Source of the DNA: DATGYC01 sp035298385
Lineage (GTDB): Bacteria > Bacillota > Sulfobacillia > Symbiobacteriales > Symbiobacteriaceae
Length of the DNA stretch: 34,471 nucleotides
Direction: 5' to 3'
Assembly (NCBI GenBank): GCA_035298385.1
Contig: DATGYC010000068.1
Coordinates: forward strand, 1-34,471
The notes beneath the pieces were generated by a model, which was not told the origin of the DNA, did not search any database, and saw nothing but the letters and a program-made list of their open reading frames with translations. The position numbers were made by a program, and so were the translations under genes. Positions 1-7,102 of the stretch are shown here, piece after piece. The stretch's first letter is position 1. Every line of letters begins with the position of its first letter.

Positions 1-1050
1 CATCGGCAGAAGCGCAGCGTGCAGGCCATCCAGTGCCCAGGCCTGCGGGGTCAGATGGCCCAGCATCCGCATGGGCGCCCCCAGCAGATCCAGTGGCCAG
101 TAGACACCGCCCAGCATGGAGCTAATGATTGCGAAGGAGAGCCCGAAGAGCCGCTGCTGGTCTGCCGTACGGACAAAACTGGCCAAGCAGAGGCCGATTC
201 CCGTGGCGCACAAGACACTTGCTAGACCCACGGCAGTAAGGGGGAGAATTGGACCCCAGTCGACATGGAAGAGGAGGGCAGAGACGGAGACCAGCACGCC
301 AAACTGAAGGGCACCAATGAGCCAGTAGCTAAGCAGATAGCCCCACAGGACGCTCCCGCTAGCTACAGGGGTGGTCATGATGCGTCCCCAGATTCCGGCC
401 TGGCGCTCCTGCAGGATACCGCCATTCAGCATGAGGACGGTCATCAGCACAAACATGACGGTGAAGCCCATCGCACGATCGCGCAGTTGCGCGGGGGCGT
501 ACGAAGGCTCATTCGTCTGGATCAATCCGATTTGGCGGTCCTGTCTTGCCTGAATGACTTGCGCATAGGACAGAGCCAGTTCAGCGGGGGTACTTCCGTT
601 CCTGGAGAGCCGCATGGCTGTGCGGTAATCTGCCGCGACGTTCGCTGCGGTTTGGGTCAGGACGGGTAGAGTGGCAGCCTGAGCACCGCTATCTGGGGCA
701 GTCAGGACCTGAATCTCCGGCTGAGTCTGTGTGTTGAGGTGCTCCGCGAACCCACTGGGGATGACCAGACCGACGACGATCTTATGGTTCGCCAACAACT
801 CCTTGACGTCACCTTTGTACAAGGTGATGGCGGGCTCGGTCTGGAGTGCGGTAACCAGGGCGTGGGAGGCGAAGCTGTTATCTTCATCCACCACTGTAAT
901 GGGCACGGGCTTTGCGCTGCTCTGCGCGTTGCCGAAGAAGGCGAAGGCGGCAACCAGGAGGAGGGGCATGGCACACATCAGGACCAGCATCCCTCGCTGC
1001 TTGAGGATCAACCTGGTCTGGAGCACAGCGATCGCGATCACCTGCTGCAC
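1..1050 (-). CDS. ABC-2 type permease, second exporter subunit (partial, 3' end outside window)
   Basis: This is an integral membrane subunit of an ABC exporter. Reading from a GTG at 1050-1048, the frame stays open for 350 codons to the left edge, so the C-terminus is missing. An N-terminal hydrophobic segment (about residues 20-38) is followed by a long extracytoplasmic region. After that comes the membrane block typical of ABC-2 permeases (YhgE/DrrB type), including the segment around GFTVMFVLMTVLMLNGG and the family-like 'LQERQAGIWGRIMTTPV' stretch. A GGAGG ribosome site lies 8-9 bases before the GTG. The start follows the stop of the upstream permease by 16 bp, so the two are co-transcribed with the ATPase at 2229-2990. 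The substrate is not known; the position beside a biosynthetic operon suggests export of its product. Confidence 0.85.
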   Translation of the reverse strand, partial: MQQVIAIAVLQTRLILKQRGMLVLMCAMPLLLVAAFAFFGNAQSSAKPVPITVVDEDNSFASHALVTALQTEPAITLYKGDVKELLANHKIVVGLVIPSGFAEHLNTQTQPEIQVLTAPDSGAQAATLPVLTQTAANVAADYRTAMRLSRNGSTPAELALSYAQVIQARQDRQIGLIQTNEPSYAPAQLRDRAMGFTVMFVLMTVLMLNGGILQERQAGIWGRIMTTPVASGSVLWGYLLSYWLIGALQFGVLVSVSALLFHVDWGPILPLTAVGLASVLCATGIGLCLASFVRTADQQRLFGLSFAIISSMLGGVYWPLDLLGAPMRMLGHLTPQAWALDGLHAALLPM

Positions 1051-1066
1051 GGCGTTCGCCCTCCTC

Positions 1067-2215
1067 TCAGCTAGTTACGTACCGACTACCCACGTACCCA
1101 GTCACCAGGGCGATGCTTAGGAGAACGGCCACGGGCGGCCAAAGATGAGCGGTGCCTAACCCGGCCATCTGATCCAAGAAGCCCTGCAGCGCCCAGTAGT
1201 TGGGCGTCAACTTTGCGACGAGCAGGAGGGCGCCCGGAAACTTGTAGATCGGGAAGAGGGCGCCGGAGAGCAAGCCGAGGAGGTTGCTCGCGGCACCGCT
1301 GGCGATCTCCATCGCCTTCGGCTGCTTGAGTAGAACGGCGGCCGCGGTGCCAAGGCCGGCGGCGGCCAAGGAGTAGGCGGCGCCTAGGAGTAGGGCGTTG
1401 GGCCAGGGGCCCCAATCCACCCCGAAGAGTATCCGGGCGCCCACCATCAGAGCGATGAACTGCGTGATCGTCACAAGGGCGGAGCCAGCCAGATTCCCGG
1501 CAACGATCGTCCCGGTGCTGGTAGGGGTCGTGAGGGCGCGTAGAAGGGTACCGGTTGCTCGCTCGTCGAGCAACTTGGCGCCCCGTTGAAAGGCGGTCAT
1601 GATTATGAACATGAGTGCCATGGCAACGGCGTAGTACTGGAAGCTACTGACGGACTTCTTACCGACGGGGACCACCGTCAGTTTAGGCGGGAGCCCGACC
1701 GAGGTCGGGGAAGTCTCAGCGGTGAGTTGGGCCGACAGCAACTGGGATTTGATCTGGTTGGTGAAGCCTTGAAGCACCTGAACCAGAATCTCGCCGCGGG
1801 TCAGGTCGGCCGGATTGCGGTAGAGTTGAAGCATCGCCGGTCGTCCGGCCAGGGCGTCGGCGGTGAAGGTGGGCGGTATCTGGATCAGTGCGGTGACCTT
1901 GCCGTCTTGCAGGTCCGTCTGGGCAGCCCGCAGATCTGTGACGGGTGTGACGACGAAGAGCGTCTTGACCGCATCGTTCGCTAGCACGTCTGTCACCAGG
2001 AGTTGGCCGAACGAACGCGAGCTGCTTGACGCAACGTCTTCGTTGAAGACCAGGACGGTACCGGGGCTGATCTGCCCCTGATCGATCAGCCCTCGAAGGG
2101 CCGTGCCGAGGATCGCGACCAGTAAGAGCGGCATGAGTAGGGAAAGGACCAGGACTTTGGGGTCACGCACCATCAGTAGCAGACCATTCAGTGCGATACC
2201 GGTGATCTTTCGCAT
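1067..2215 (-). CDS. ABC-2 type permease, exporter subunit
   Basis: This 382-residue membrane protein has the ABC-2 permease layout. There is one N-terminal membrane helix (about residues 18-38), then an extracytoplasmic domain of about 150 residues with the 'VLVFNEDVASSSSRSFGQ'-like stretch seen in YhgE/Pip-type subunits. A block of about five helices follows from residue 190 (MALMFIIMTAFQRGAKLLDERATGTL) to the C-terminus. The 'DERATGTLLRALTTP' segment matches the cytoplasmic loop that contacts the ATPase in this family. It lies 13 bp downstream of the ATPase gene and 16 bp upstream of a second permease. The exporter is probably an ATPase plus a permease heterodimer of DrrAB type. The cargo is inferred only from the neighbouring biosynthetic operon. 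Confidence 0.88.
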   Translation of the reverse strand: MRKITGIALNGLLLMVRDPKVLVLSLLMPLLLVAILGTALRGLIDQGQISPGTVLVFNEDVASSSSRSFGQLLVTDVLANDAVKTLFVVTPVTDLRAAQTDLQDGKVTALIQIPPTFTADALAGRPAMLQLYRNPADLTRGEILVQVLQGFTNQIKSQLLSAQLTAETSPTSVGLPPKLTVVPVGKKSVSSFQYYAVAMALMFIIMTAFQRGAKLLDERATGTLLRALTTPTSTGTIVAGNLAGSALVTITQFIALMVGARILFGVDWGPWPNALLLGAAYSLAAAGLGTAAAVLLKQPKAMEIASGAASNLLGLLSGALFPIYKFPGALLLVAKLTPNYWALQGFLDQMAGLGTAHLWPPVAVLLSIALVTGYVGSRYVTS

Positions 2216-2228
2216 ATGGCTTCCTCCC

Positions 2229-2990
2229 CTAATCCCGGAGCGCTCGGCCCGTCAGGTGGAGGAAGACCGACTCCAAGGTGGGCTCTTCGGCCGTGGGGGA
2301 CGCCGCTGATTCGGTGCTGGCGAGGCGGCGGATCTCGTCTAGGGCGCCCGCCGCCAGAAGGCGCCCATGGTCGATGATGGCCAGCCGCTGACAGAGGAAC
2401 TCGACCTCTGCCATGTAGTGGCTGGTATAGAGCACGGTCATCGCCCGTTCCGTGTTTAAGCGCTGGACCGTCTCGAGGATATGGTTGCGGCTTTGCGGGT
2501 CAATCCCCACCGTGGGCTCATCCATGATCAGCAACTCCGGGTGATGCATGAGCGCTGCAGCAATATTGATCCGCCGTTTCATGCCGCCCGAAAAGGTGCT
2601 GATACGGTCTGACTGTCGGTCGGTCAGGCCCACAATCTCCAAGGCTTCGTCGATCCGGAGCTGGAGCGTTTTGCCGGCTAGTCCGTAGAGGAGGCCCCAG
2701 AACCGCAGATTCTCTCTGGCTGAGAGCGTTGGGTAGAGGGCGATCTCTTGGGGAACGACGCCCATCAATCGCTTCGCCGCCTGGGGCTCCTTCTGGACAA
2801 TGAAGCCGCCCACGGAGACCTCTCCCGCGGTGGGACGGAGTAGCCCACAGATCATGGCGATACAGGTCGACTTGCCGGCACCATTTGGTCCCAGCAGACC
2901 GAAGCACTCTCCCTTTGCGATGTCAAAGCTGATGCCACTGACCGCCTCGTGTTCACCAAAGCGTTTGACCAACTCCCTGACCTGCAGCAT
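2229..2990 (-). CDS. ABC transporter ATP-binding protein, DrrA/CcmA type
   Basis: This 253-residue ATPase energises the two ABC-2 permeases encoded downstream. Walker A (GPNGAGKST) lies at residues 34-42. The signature FSGGMKRR, Walker B LLIMDEPTVGID and a switch His in 'LYTSHYMAEVE' follow in order. The C-terminal tail ending 'EPTLESVFLHLTGRALRD' is the one common in daunorubicin-resistance/multidrug ATPases. The ATG at 2990-2988 is preceded by a GGAGAGG-like site. The 145-bp gap upstream has no good -35 but holds an A+T-rich element, ACATATAA at 3027-3034, shared with the operator next to the regulator gene. Export of the pathway product or self-resistance is inferred from position. Confidence 0.93.
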   Translation of the reverse strand: MLQVRELVKRFGEHEAVSGISFDIAKGECFGLLGPNGAGKSTCIAMICGLLRPTAGEVSVGGFIVQKEPQAAKRLMGVVPQEIALYPTLSARENLRFWGLLYGLAGKTLQLRIDEALEIVGLTDRQSDRISTFSGGMKRRINIAAALMHHPELLIMDEPTVGIDPQSRNHILETVQRLNTERAMTVLYTSHYMAEVEFLCQRLAIIDHGRLLAAGALDEIRRLASTESAASPTAEEPTLESVFLHLTGRALRD

Positions 2991-3026
2991 GGGGCCCTCT
3001 CCTCTCCACGTTGAAACTCCAAACTT

Positions 3027-3034
3027 ACATATAA
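3027..3034. promoter_or_regulatory. possible regulator half-site upstream of the exporter operon
   Basis: ACATATAA on plus (TTATATGT on minus) also occurs inside the right arm of the inverted repeat at 4670-4728. It sits in an A+T-rich patch, between the exporter ATPase start and the regulator's 3' end, where no convincing -35 was found. Eight matching bases is weak evidence. Confidence 0.25.
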
Positions 3035-3094
3035 GATTTTACTAAAGCGGTCTTGGGCTGACGTCCCCGAAATGGGGGATGCCGAGTCGGCGAG

Positions 3095-3135
3095 ATACAG
3101 AAGGAGCCCGGCTACGTGCCGGGCTCCTTCTGTAT
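3095..3135 (-). terminator. 18-bp perfect hairpin after the regulator gene
   Basis: Positions 3095-3112 and 3118-3135 form a perfect 18-bp inverted repeat with a 5-base loop (TACGT), beginning immediately after the regulator's stop codon at 3136-3138. No T-run follows on the minus strand, so it may act as an RNA-stabilising end or as part of a factor-dependent terminator. It separates the regulator from the exporter operon. Confidence 0.6.
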
Positions 3136-4581
3136 TCAGGACAAGAGGTCGAGCGCCCGTCCCCTGCTCACGGCCTGGGTGCGGGAGATTGCGTTCAACT
3201 TCTGCATGATGTGTGTGACATGGGTCTTCACGGTCTCCTCACCGACAAAAAGCGACTCAGCGATCGTGCGATTGCTTGCCCCAGTCGCCAGGAGAGTAAG
3301 CACCTCCATCTCCCGATGGGTCAGAGGACCATTCGTTGCGGGTGAACTCGCCGCAGCGACCGGTGACGTTGGTGTCGGCTCTTGCATCAGGCTGGCTGTC
3401 TTTTCGGCCTCCACGGTCGCGCGAATCCGGCGCAAGACGTCCAGACTCATGCGGTAGAGGTCCTGAGCCCGTTGCTCGTTCCCCTGGGCCCTGTGAGCTT
3501 GGGCGAGCCGTCGATAGGTGATGCCGCGTGTCATCTCATCGTCGTGCAGGTCTAGGAGGTGGAGCGCCTCTTCGCAAGCGGTCTGTACGCGTGGTGCATC
3601 GTTCCGCTGGAGATGGCACAACGCGAGTGTGCAGTACACAAGGGCCTGTCCAACGGTATTGCCCATGTCACGGAACGATTGGAGGCAACTGTGCAGGGTG
3701 AGCATGGCATCGGCCACAAGCCCCGCTTCCGCTTGGATGACCGCCGTCGAGTAGCGGGCATTGGTCGCTTGGGCCGGATCGATCTTCGCGAGGACCTCTT
3801 GTGCCATGCGTGCATAGGAGAGGGCCTCGTCAAACTGCAGTCCTACCCGGAACGTGACGCTCAACCCAAGACAGGCACTGCCATACAGAAGGGGGTACTC
3901 GGTCGGCAACATGGCACGGATGGCTGCTAGGTACGCCTCCCGGCTCTCTGATAGTTGACCCCGGTTGGTGTAACAGGAGCCCAGATTGATCAGAGCGCTC
4001 ACGTGATATTCAAGGAGGCTCTTCTTCTCTTCGCTCAGGCGGGCGGCGTTCGTGTAGCAGCGACGGGCATTCATATAGTCCGCCTGTACTTGGTAGCAGG
4101 TGCCCATCCGAAAGTAGACCTCAACGAGTGATGCCTTGTCATCCTGCGCCCGGCACTGATCCAGGAGTTGCTCGTAGAGATCGAGGGCCAAGTCATAGTG
4201 GCCGGAGTGGAGGTGGCAATAGGCCAGTAATTTCCGCAGCCGGATCTCAATCTCGGCGCGACCCATGCGTTCTCCCATGCGGAGCGCGGTCTGGGCGTGC
4301 TGAAGCGCCTCGCCCCAACGATGCTCATCGATATGCTGTTGGGTCGCCTTCGCCAGGAGCAGGACAGCTTCCAAGGTGTCATCTTTTGAATCGGTCATGA
4401 AGTATTCGGGGGGCCTGCCCAACCGCTTGGCCATGAACTCAAGGGTCGGCCGTGAAGGTTGGGCCTTGTTCTGTTCGACCAGGCTGATGAAGGAGCGGGT
4501 AAGCAGATCGCCGGCCAGTTGTTGCTGTGATAACCCCAGCTCCAGGCGACGTTCCCGGACGCGTTTGCCATCAACGAGCAT
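3136..4581 (-). CDS. XRE-type HTH / TPR / LuxR-type HTH regulator, RRNPP-like
   Basis: This 481-residue protein has three parts. Residues about 6-60 are a Cro/CI-type HTH (RERRLELGLSQQQLA...SFISLVEQ). Residues about 70-400 are TPR helices with repeated A/Y/L spacing (e.g. YDLALDLYEQLL, ADYMNARRCYTNA, RAQDLYRMSL). Residues about 418-475 are a LuxR/GerE-type HTH (LTHREMEVLTLLATGASNRTIAE, then VKTHVTHIMQKL). HTH plus TPR is the plan of RRNPP peptide-sensing regulators such as PlcR and NprR; a second, C-terminal HTH is unusual for them. I chose ATG 4581 because AAGGGGAG precedes it; an upstream ATG at 4671 lies beyond the likely promoter and has no site. It diverges from a 40-residue peptide ORF and the biosynthetic operon, so peptide-controlled regulation of that operon is the favoured inference. 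Confidence 0.88.
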   Translation of the reverse strand: MLVDGKRVRERRLELGLSQQQLAGDLLTRSFISLVEQNKAQPSRPTLEFMAKRLGRPPEYFMTDSKDDTLEAVLLLAKATQQHIDEHRWGEALQHAQTALRMGERMGRAEIEIRLRKLLAYCHLHSGHYDLALDLYEQLLDQCRAQDDKASLVEVYFRMGTCYQVQADYMNARRCYTNAARLSEEKKSLLEYHVSALINLGSCYTNRGQLSESREAYLAAIRAMLPTEYPLLYGSACLGLSVTFRVGLQFDEALSYARMAQEVLAKIDPAQATNARYSTAVIQAEAGLVADAMLTLHSCLQSFRDMGNTVGQALVYCTLALCHLQRNDAPRVQTACEEALHLLDLHDDEMTRGITYRRLAQAHRAQGNEQRAQDLYRMSLDVLRRIRATVEAEKTASLMQEPTPTSPVAAASSPATNGPLTHREMEVLTLLATGASNRTIAESLFVGEETVKTHVTHIMQKLNAISRTQAVSRGRALDLLS

Positions 4582-4621
4582 CTGAAGCTCCCCTTGTAAC
4601 AAAGTTTCTATAGTTGTACCA

Positions 4622-4650
4622 ATTATGCACCGATATGACCGAAGATTCAA
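4622..4650 (-). promoter_or_regulatory. sigma-A-like promoter of the regulator gene
   Basis: On the minus strand TTGAAT (4650-4645) and CATAAT (4627-4622) are separated by 17 bp. This lies 41 bases upstream of the chosen ATG at 4581. The left arm of the inverted repeat (4670-4683) sits just upstream of the -35. Confidence 0.6.
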
Positions 4651-4669
4651 CACTGATAAAGATGTCTCC

Positions 4670-4728
4670 ACTAAACATGTAAAGTAAATGGAACGCCGTC
4701 AAAGGTTTGAATGATTTATATGTTTAGT
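4670..4728. promoter_or_regulatory. 14-bp inverted repeat, likely operator between divergent genes
   Basis: ACTAAACATGTAAA at 4670-4683 is repeated in inverse orientation as TTTATATGTTTAGT at 4715-4728, with 13 of 14 positions matching. The arms are 45 bp apart start to start, about four helical turns, so a regulator dimer or two dimers could bind one face. The right arm lies between the -35 and -10 of the plus-strand promoter; the left arm is just upstream of the regulator promoter. Binding by the adjacent HTH-TPR protein is inferred. Confidence 0.6.
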
Positions 4729-4736
4729 CTGATACT
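4707..4736 (+). promoter_or_regulatory. sigma-A-like promoter of the peptide gene and biosynthetic operon
   Basis: TTGAAT (4707-4712) and GATACT (4731-4736) are 18 bp apart. The spacer holds the right arm of the inverted repeat, so a bound regulator would directly affect polymerase. It lies 45 bases upstream of the peptide ORF. No equally good promoter was noticed before 5532. Confidence 0.5.
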
Positions 4737-4780
4737 GAGTACAGACGGACGAACACTCCGTTCTGAGGGGGTGAATCTTG

Positions 4781-4903
4781 ATGCGGCAGAGATTGATTCG
4801 CACCCTGATCGCCGCCTTCGCGCTCTGCTTAGTCGTGGGAGCGGGGTTGGACGACTATCCTCTCCCGTGCGTTAGCTGTCCGACCATGTTCGAGTCGCAG
4901 TAG
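4781..4903 (+). CDS. 40-residue secreted-peptide precursor candidate (pheromone-like)
   Basis: This short ORF starts at ATG 4781 with GAGGGGGTGA (4765-4774) ideally placed as ribosome site. The product begins MRQRLIRTLIAAFALCLVVG, two to three basic residues followed by a hydrophobic core, like a signal peptide or the N-terminus of Phr/PapR/NprX precursors. It ends in a short polar tail (GLDDYPLPCVSCPTMFESQ) with a CxxC pair. It is the first gene of the plus-strand operon, divergent from an HTH-TPR regulator of the class that senses processed peptides from such precursors. There is no lipobox. No homologue can be named; the pheromone role rests on architecture and position. A leader peptide with no signalling role is the alternative. 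Confidence 0.6.
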   Translation: MRQRLIRTLIAAFALCLVVGAGLDDYPLPCVSCPTMFESQ

Positions 4904-4937
4904 GTGGTACGGGCCGCTTGAACGGAGGGGGTGACCT

Positions 4938-5468
4938 TTGAACACCAGCGTGCTGGTCTCGACCCGGTTGTTTCCACTTCCGTTGTTGAATCAGGTGATC
5001 GACAAGCTGGCTGACCAGATCCGGTGTCAGGTGGTGCCGACGGGTGATCAAGTTGTACGGGTGGAACTGGAGCGCGGTTTGGGACTGGACGTTGTGGAAC
5101 GAGGGGTGCTCCTGTTCAAGCGGGAGCTGACCAGCGCCGTCTTCCGGAGCTGGCGGGGCGCCCAGGCCCCCGTCCCCTTGCCCGTTCAAGGGTCCAGGCC
5201 GCGAACAGTGACGGTGTTGATGCCTGAGAAGGGCGTCTCCACCCAGGTCCGACGATCGGACGGCCGGGTGCAGATCATCTTGACGATCGAGCACGACCAG
5301 GTGGAGTGGAGCGACCTAGTGGGGGTCCTTTGTAGCCTGGAAGGGGTCGATGTCACGATGGATAGCCTTTGGCCAGCTGATCGATACGTGGTCTTGCTCG
5401 AATTGCACGCAGGGCGCCGGCCGGATCAGGTGTTGCAGCAGGTCTTCGCTGATCTGTTGGGGAGTTAG
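4938..5468 (+). CDS. hypothetical protein, first large gene of the biosynthetic operon
   Basis: This 176-residue soluble protein starts at TTG 4938, with GGAGG at 4924-4928 spaced 9 bases. I do not recognise the family. It has two alpha/beta-looking halves joined by a Pro-rich linker (about residues 78-90, QAPVPLPVQGSRP). The first half has a helix (LLNQVIDKLADQI), strands and a closing 'FKRELTSAVFR' helix. The second half has strands around VTVLMPEK and VQIILTIEH and ends 'PDQVLQQVFADLLGS'. The pattern of the first half faintly resembles small HxsD-like proteins, but that cannot be settled by eye. It lies 34 bp after the peptide ORF and 63 bp before the ACP gene, so a role in the pathway or its control is likely. 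Confidence 0.75.
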   Translation: MNTSVLVSTRLFPLPLLNQVIDKLADQIRCQVVPTGDQVVRVELERGLGLDVVERGVLLFKRELTSAVFRSWRGAQAPVPLPVQGSRPRTVTVLMPEKGVSTQVRRSDGRVQIILTIEHDQVEWSDLVGVLCSLEGVDVTMDSLWPADRYVVLLELHAGRRPDQVLQQVFADLLGS

Positions 5469-5507
5469 TCGGGGCTCACCCCGAAAACCATCTGCGGGAT
5501 ACCCGCA
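5469..5507 (+). other. two tandem hairpins in front of the ACP gene
   Basis: TCGGGG-CTCA-CCCCGA (5469-5484) and TGCGGG-ATA-CCCGCA (5493-5507) are perfect 6-bp stems that fill the gap between the hypothetical gene and the ACP gene. The first begins directly after the stop codon. No T-run follows. They could mark RNA processing or protect the ACP message; there is no direct evidence for either. Confidence 0.5.
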
Positions 5508-5531
5508 CACGAACTAGGAGGGACCTTGTAC

Positions 5532-5798
5532 ATGGAAGAGATGCTCGTCCTGGAACAGGAAGTCAGACAGATGATCGTTACCCGCCTTGGTCTAGAGATC
5601 GATCCGGAGAGCGTGGACGTTGACTCCCCGATCTTCGCTTCGTTCGGCGAGGGCTTGAACCTGGACTCGATCGACGCCCTGGAACTGGTGGTGGCACTGA
5701 ACGAGTCGTTCGGCGTCAAGGTGAGCGATGAGGATATGAGCATCTTCCGCAGCGTTCGTACGATCGCCGACTTCATCCGCGAGCAGCGGGGGGAGTAG
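5532..5798 (+). CDS. acyl carrier protein
   Basis: This 88-residue ACP carries the growing chain as a thioester on phosphopantetheine. The attachment Ser is residue 46 in NLDSIDALEL. That motif, with SID instead of the SLD/SLE usual in primary AcpP, resembles ACPs of aryl-polyene and other type II secondary clusters. The four-helix pattern with acidic helix II is intact. ATG 5532 is preferred over TTG 5526 because AGGAGG at 5517-5522 is 9 bases from the ATG but only 3 from the TTG. It is followed directly by a ketosynthase gene. The Sfp-type transferase at 22522 is the obvious activator. Confidence 0.95.
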   Translation: MEEMLVLEQEVRQMIVTRLGLEIDPESVDVDSPIFASFGEGLNLDSIDALELVVALNESFGVKVSDEDMSIFRSVRTIADFIREQRGE

Positions 5799-5803
5799 TA
5801 GGC

Positions 5804-7021
5804 ATGCGGGCCGACAGAGACCGCATCGTCGTGACAGGGCTTGGGGTGGTCGCCGGAAACGGGGTCGACCGCGAGGCTTTTTGCGAGGCCATCTACGAAG
5901 GGAAGACCGGTATCCGCCCTGTTACACGCTTCGACGTCTCCCAGTTCCGGACGCCCGTCGCCGGCCAGGTCGAGGTAGAGGTGCCGAAGGTGACGCCCCG
6001 GGACAATCAGTTTGGCGGCACCGTCTCCCTGGCGGTGCGGGCGCTAAATGAGGCGCTGGCCGATGCGGGTCTGACCGCGGAGCAGATCGCAACCCTGGGG
6101 CCGCGTGCCGGTCTGGCCTTCTCCACCTCCCATGGGGGGACGGCCTATGTAATGGAGCACATCAAGCAGGAGCTTGACCAGACCGAGCCAACGCCGGACT
6201 GGCTCTTTGAGCACAGCTACTTCACCAACCGGGTCGCCCTGGCCGCAGGCATTCAGGGCCCCTGCTCTACGACCTCTTCCGCTTGTGCGGCGGGGACGGC
6301 CTCGGTCGGGTTCGCCATCGACATGATCCGATCAGGTCGAGCCGACCTCATGGTTTGGGGCGGTTCAGATCCACTGATGGAGATCTCCTATGGCGGCTTC
6401 CACATCATGAAGGCCCTGAGCCCGACGGGTGTCCCCAAGCCCTTTGACAAGAACCGTGATGGGCTGATTATTGGTGAGGGCGCCGCCATGATGATCGTGG
6501 AGCGCCTGGACCAGGCCCTGGCCCGGGGCGCCCACATCTACGCGGAGATTGCCGGGTATGGGCTGAGTAATGATGCCTACCATGCCACCAGCCCAGATCC
6601 AGAGGGCGGGGGCGCCCTGCGTGCCATGGAGATGGCGCTGGCTGATGCAGGCCTACAGGTATCGGAGATCGATTACATCAACGCCCACGGCACCGCCACG
6701 CCGGCCAACGACACGATGGAGGCGAAGGCGATCCATCGGTTACTGGGCGATCGGGCAGGCCAGGTGGCCATCTCGTCGACCAAGTCGATGACCGGGCACT
6801 GTCTAGGGGCAGCGGGGAGCGTGGAGGCGGCTGTCTGCCTGCTCGCCATCGACCGGGGCTTCCTACCACCGACGGCGACCTTGGCGGAGCCAGAGGCAGG
6901 GGCTGAGGGATTGAATCTGATCAAGACCCAGGGGCGGCGGGCAACGGTGAAGGTTGCACTCTCGAACTCCTTTGCCTTTGCCGGCAACACGGCCTGCATT
7001 GCCTTCCGGCAATACCAGTAA
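5804..7021 (+). CDS. beta-ketoacyl-ACP synthase, FabF-like, catalytically complete
   Basis: This 405-residue KAS-fold protein performs decarboxylative condensation of malonyl-ACP with an acyl chain. The thiolase-fold catalytic set is present: Cys161 in SSACAAGT, His295 in NAHGTATP, Lys327 in STKSMTG and His332 in GHCLGAAG. The C-terminal Gly-rich loop SNSFAFAGN matches FabF. An insertion around residues 127-140 (TEPTPDWLFEHSY) is shared with the second ketosynthase of the operon, so the two are close paralogues. It lies 5 bp after the ACP gene. It may elongate with the catalytically dead KAS at 18425 as an alpha/beta pair, or act alone. Confidence 0.96.
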   Translation: MRADRDRIVVTGLGVVAGNGVDREAFCEAIYEGKTGIRPVTRFDVSQFRTPVAGQVEVEVPKVTPRDNQFGGTVSLAVRALNEALADAGLTAEQIATLGPRAGLAFSTSHGGTAYVMEHIKQELDQTEPTPDWLFEHSYFTNRVALAAGIQGPCSTTSSACAAGTASVGFAIDMIRSGRADLMVWGGSDPLMEISYGGFHIMKALSPTGVPKPFDKNRDGLIIGEGAAMMIVERLDQALARGAHIYAEIAGYGLSNDAYHATSPDPEGGGALRAMEMALADAGLQVSEIDYINAHGTATPANDTMEAKAIHRLLGDRAGQVAISSTKSMTGHCLGAAGSVEAAVCLLAIDRGFLPPTATLAEPEAGAEGLNLIKTQGRRATVKVALSNSFAFAGNTACIAFRQYQ

Positions 7022-7027
7022 AGACCA

Positions 7028-7049
7028 GGGGCGGCATCTTTGCCGCCCC
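7028..7049 (+). terminator. intra-operon hairpin after the first ketosynthase
   Basis: GGGGCGGCA (7028-7036) and TGCCGCCCC (7041-7049) form a 9-bp perfect stem with a TCTT loop, 6 bp after the stop of the ketosynthase. Only TCTCC follows, so it is a weak intrinsic terminator at most and probably attenuates or stabilises transcript of the ACP-KS segment. Confidence 0.5.
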
Positions 7050-7102
7050 TCTCCATCAATCCGCTGCAAACAGGGTCAAAGGTCGAAAGGGGCTGTTAGC
7101 GC

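Noticed and set aside
4582..4671. Longer N-terminus for the regulator from ATG 4671
   Set aside because: It would place the promoter within the gene and lacks a ribosome site; homology to HTH starts at the later ATG.
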